Program-made: the position numbers and the translations under genes
Shown: piece after piece, positions 61,560-64,000 of the stretch
Layout: each line of letters starts with the position of its first letter
Position numbering within the stretch: the first letter of the stretch is position 1
The notes under the pieces: generated by a model
What the model was told of the DNA's origin: nothing
Databases searched by the model: none
What the model saw: only the letters and a program-made list of their open reading frames with translations
Assembly (NCBI RefSeq): GCF_001640805.2
Contig: NC_066844.1
Coordinates: forward strand, 1,606,008 to 1,670,007
Direction of reading: 5' to 3'
Source of the DNA: Lates calcarifer
Lineage: Eukaryota; Chordata; Actinopteri; Centropomidae
Length of the DNA: 64,000 bases

Positions 61560-64000
61560 TAATGGAAATAACTGTAGAAGATGAAACTTAAAATAATCTT
61601 AAAGTGAACCCAAAAGACTCACCACACACCAGCCACCATCAGAAACCTGCAGAAAACTAAATAAAATGCCAGAAAATTTCAGTTTAAAGTGGCATTAAGC
61701 AACGGTTTCGACTCATTGAAATGTAAAATAACATTAGTTTGGTCTCACAGCTGCGATCAACCATATGGTTTCACACACAGAGAGAACGAGTCGAGCTGGA
61801 GAAGTTCTCGTTTGGTGCTTGATTTTGATTTTTTTTCTTCTTTTTTTCCAGTACCAAAAAACAGATACCTGGAGATGAATGAATGAATAAATAAATGACT
61901 GGGGAATATTTAGCTACTTAAGGACCCATAACTAGATCCAAACTGAAAAATGATTAGTCTGTGACCATATTTACACAGTACAAAAACAAAGATATGTGAC
62001 ACATGGACAGCTAATTCACTATTACTCAAAAAAATTACTAAATTCAGCTTTAACATTTGGCATTTTAAAGTATTCTGATTTTCTTTCTGGAAAATGAGGA
62101 AATACACTGAGCTTCAGAGACAGGTAGGAGGGAAGGATGAGCGAGGTGTTAGACTGAGAGGTGCAGAAGTGAAATGAGTCACTGTGGAGAGGGTGACACA
62201 GATTACCCAGAAACCATCAGAAACCATGATTATGTTTGTCAGTAATCATTCCTGTCCTCTGCTTGATTTTGTTTTCTGAGCCCTTTGTGTTTTTATCAAG
62301 CTAAATAAGTGTCTTTTAGTGTGTTTGAAGGTGATTCTCAGAGAGAGAGAGAGGAGATTTTATAAAGTGACAAAACCAGACAAGAAAATCTGTGAAACGA
62401 AGGCGTGAAAGTCAACTCCTCACCAGTCTCTCACTTATTTAACATCCTCACTGCTGGTGGCTGAAAATCATAAATGACTATTTTTAACATATTAAATGTT
62501 TCCTTTGATGAGTCCAACCTCCAAAGTTTCTTGGCACAAATCAGCCAAAACTGTTGCCTCATGTTTACTAATCAATGTTTTCTGGCTAGCATCACTTTGC
62601 AGAGCAAGTAAATATCCACAAACAACAGCAGCTCCTTCTCCCAAACTTGAAAATTCGTACAAATGGTCATATTTAGCTTACATTTAAAGGAACGTAAAAC
62701 TAGCCAAGCTAGTCACTGCTAAAGAAAACTTCACCATAGAGTGGTGCAGGAATGAGTCCTAAACCAGGAAGGAAGTTAGCATGTTAGCACTTCCTGTTCC
62801 CTCATCCCAAAGTCAATTGGTTTTTGGTTAAATGTCTGAAATAAGGTCTGTGGTTTTAACACAAGCTCAAGACATTTTCATGTTTTATTCTCAGACGTAA
62901 AATCCATCACTCCTGAAAAGCGGTTGCTAACGAGTGTCTTTGTGGAAGAGTCAGGTTGGTTAGTTAGTCGGTCAGTAATCCAAAAACCAATGAAAAAAAT
63001 CCCATTAGCCTTTTATCGAGGGAACCAGGGTTGCTAATGTCAAAAACACATACAAAATGACGTACAAATTACTTCAACCCTGCTCCGCTCTGTTCCAGCT
63101 ACAGCGATTTTCTGGTCCCAGTTAAATGAAAGTTGAATGAATCTGAAACTGGAAAGTCCATAAAATCCACAAAACTAATTAAGAACTGAACTATAGATTC
63201 ATTTCATTTAAAAAAAGACAAACATCAAGGTGTCTTCTGGGTGTTTTTTCTATCTGACTGCAGCTCTTAACCTGGAGAAGAAGCTGGTTTTTGACTGGAA
63301 TGAACCTTAAATGACACAGCGCCTACTCGTTTGTATTATATGTAAACAGATTATTATTTATGTCATGTAAGGATACAATATGCCTTAACGAGTAAACACA
63401 GACACTGTAAATTGTGTATACGCAAATATTATTATGCTAATGTATTAAGGTCTGTATAGTGAGCCAATTAGCCAAGGGTAATGTAGCTACACACACACAC
63501 ACACACATTAATGTCCTCATAAGTCAGTCTGTGGTTCAGTACTTATGAGGACGTCTGACACACGCTGACATGCTAATCCCAAGCTGTTTATTCAAAATAC
63601 GTACCACGTTTTTACTTCACAGTACAAATATACTGTAAATACTACATGTAGACGTGATCGGATGTAGAGGACCAGCAAAAGCTAAACTCTCAGAAACCAA
63701 ATACGCAACGCAGGTATGCAAAATTGGAAGAAAAAAAAACAACAACAAAACCATCGTGACAGCTGGACCAGTTTCTTTCTGTCAGCAGCTTATTAACCTC
63801 AGCAGCAACTTAACAACAGATCAATGAAAACAAACTAAACACAGCTCTATCTAACACTCAGATTAATAACAAACAACTCATAGTGGATAGTAGATATTAG
63901 AGCTTAAACTAACAATTATTTTAACGTAATTAATAAATCCAGGGCTGCAACTGATGACTCCATCTCATTGTAAACGTTTTGGTTAGGTTAAATTGCTTGT
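61560..64000. other. Gene-free right end
   Basis: AT-rich sequence with no supported exon. It contains a family B repeat copy (62725-63050), a short AC tract (63489-63508), and a small inverted repeat GTCCTCATAAGT / ACTTATGAGGAC at about 63512-63552. Confidence 0.5.
62725..63050. repeat. Dispersed repeat family B, right-end copy
   Basis: One of the longest copies: AGCATGTTAGCACTTCCTGT, AACACAAGCTCAAGACATTT, GGTTGCTAACGAGTGTCT, AAAACCAATGAAAAAAATCC in order. It defines the family together with the 11.8 and 30.2 kb copies. Confidence 0.75.

Overview
This is eukaryotic genomic DNA from a bony fish, probably a percomorph-type teleost. The evidence is: split genes with mostly short GT-AG introns, many CA/GT microsatellites, hairpin MITE-like repeats, a LINE reverse-transcriptase remnant, and a gene set that is animal and in part fish-typical (tandem intracellular DNase1-like genes, a three-Ig CD300/pIgR-like receptor). 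The species was not determined. Gene models below were built by hand from splice sites, reading phase and protein family recall; no database search was run.

Layout. 1-4.7 kb, minus: an inhibitory-type CD300/pIgR-like receptor with three Ig domains and an ITIM-like tail. 5.3-16.6 kb, minus: cand2, 24 coding exons, HEAT-repeat cullin assembly factor. 17.5-20.8 kb, plus: sec13, head to head with cand2 about 0.95 kb away. 22.5-33 kb, plus: two tandem DNase1-like genes (dnase1l4 type); the second has a basic tail with a bipartite NLS pattern, the first stops before it. 33.7-40.2 kb, plus: a type II keratin-like intermediate filament gene. 41.1-52.6 kb, plus: rbl1 (p107), 21 coding exons, with a strong E2F-like site in its promoter. 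56.3-61.5 kb, plus: tmem74b with an upstream non-coding exon. 61.5-64 kb: no gene seen.

The genes do not form one pathway; this is a normal vertebrate gene neighbourhood. cand2 (cullin exchange), rbl1 (cell-cycle repression) and sec13 (COPII and nuclear pore) are housekeeping genes. The receptor is an immune-type gene and the DNases are probable intracellular nucleases.

Data quality matters for reading this window. Five conserved genes carry single-base frameshifts inside otherwise intact exons (cand2 x3, sec13, the first DNase gene, rbl1, tmem74b). The simplest reading is uncorrected assembly indels, so the gene spans below follow the family reading frame and each break is flagged. I found no clear novel multi-gene system. 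The best leads are the NLS-tailed DNase paralogue, a 75-bp RNA-pairable palindrome in the rbl1 3' UTR, exons sandwiched between complementary GT and CA repeats, and the single-ITIM receptor.
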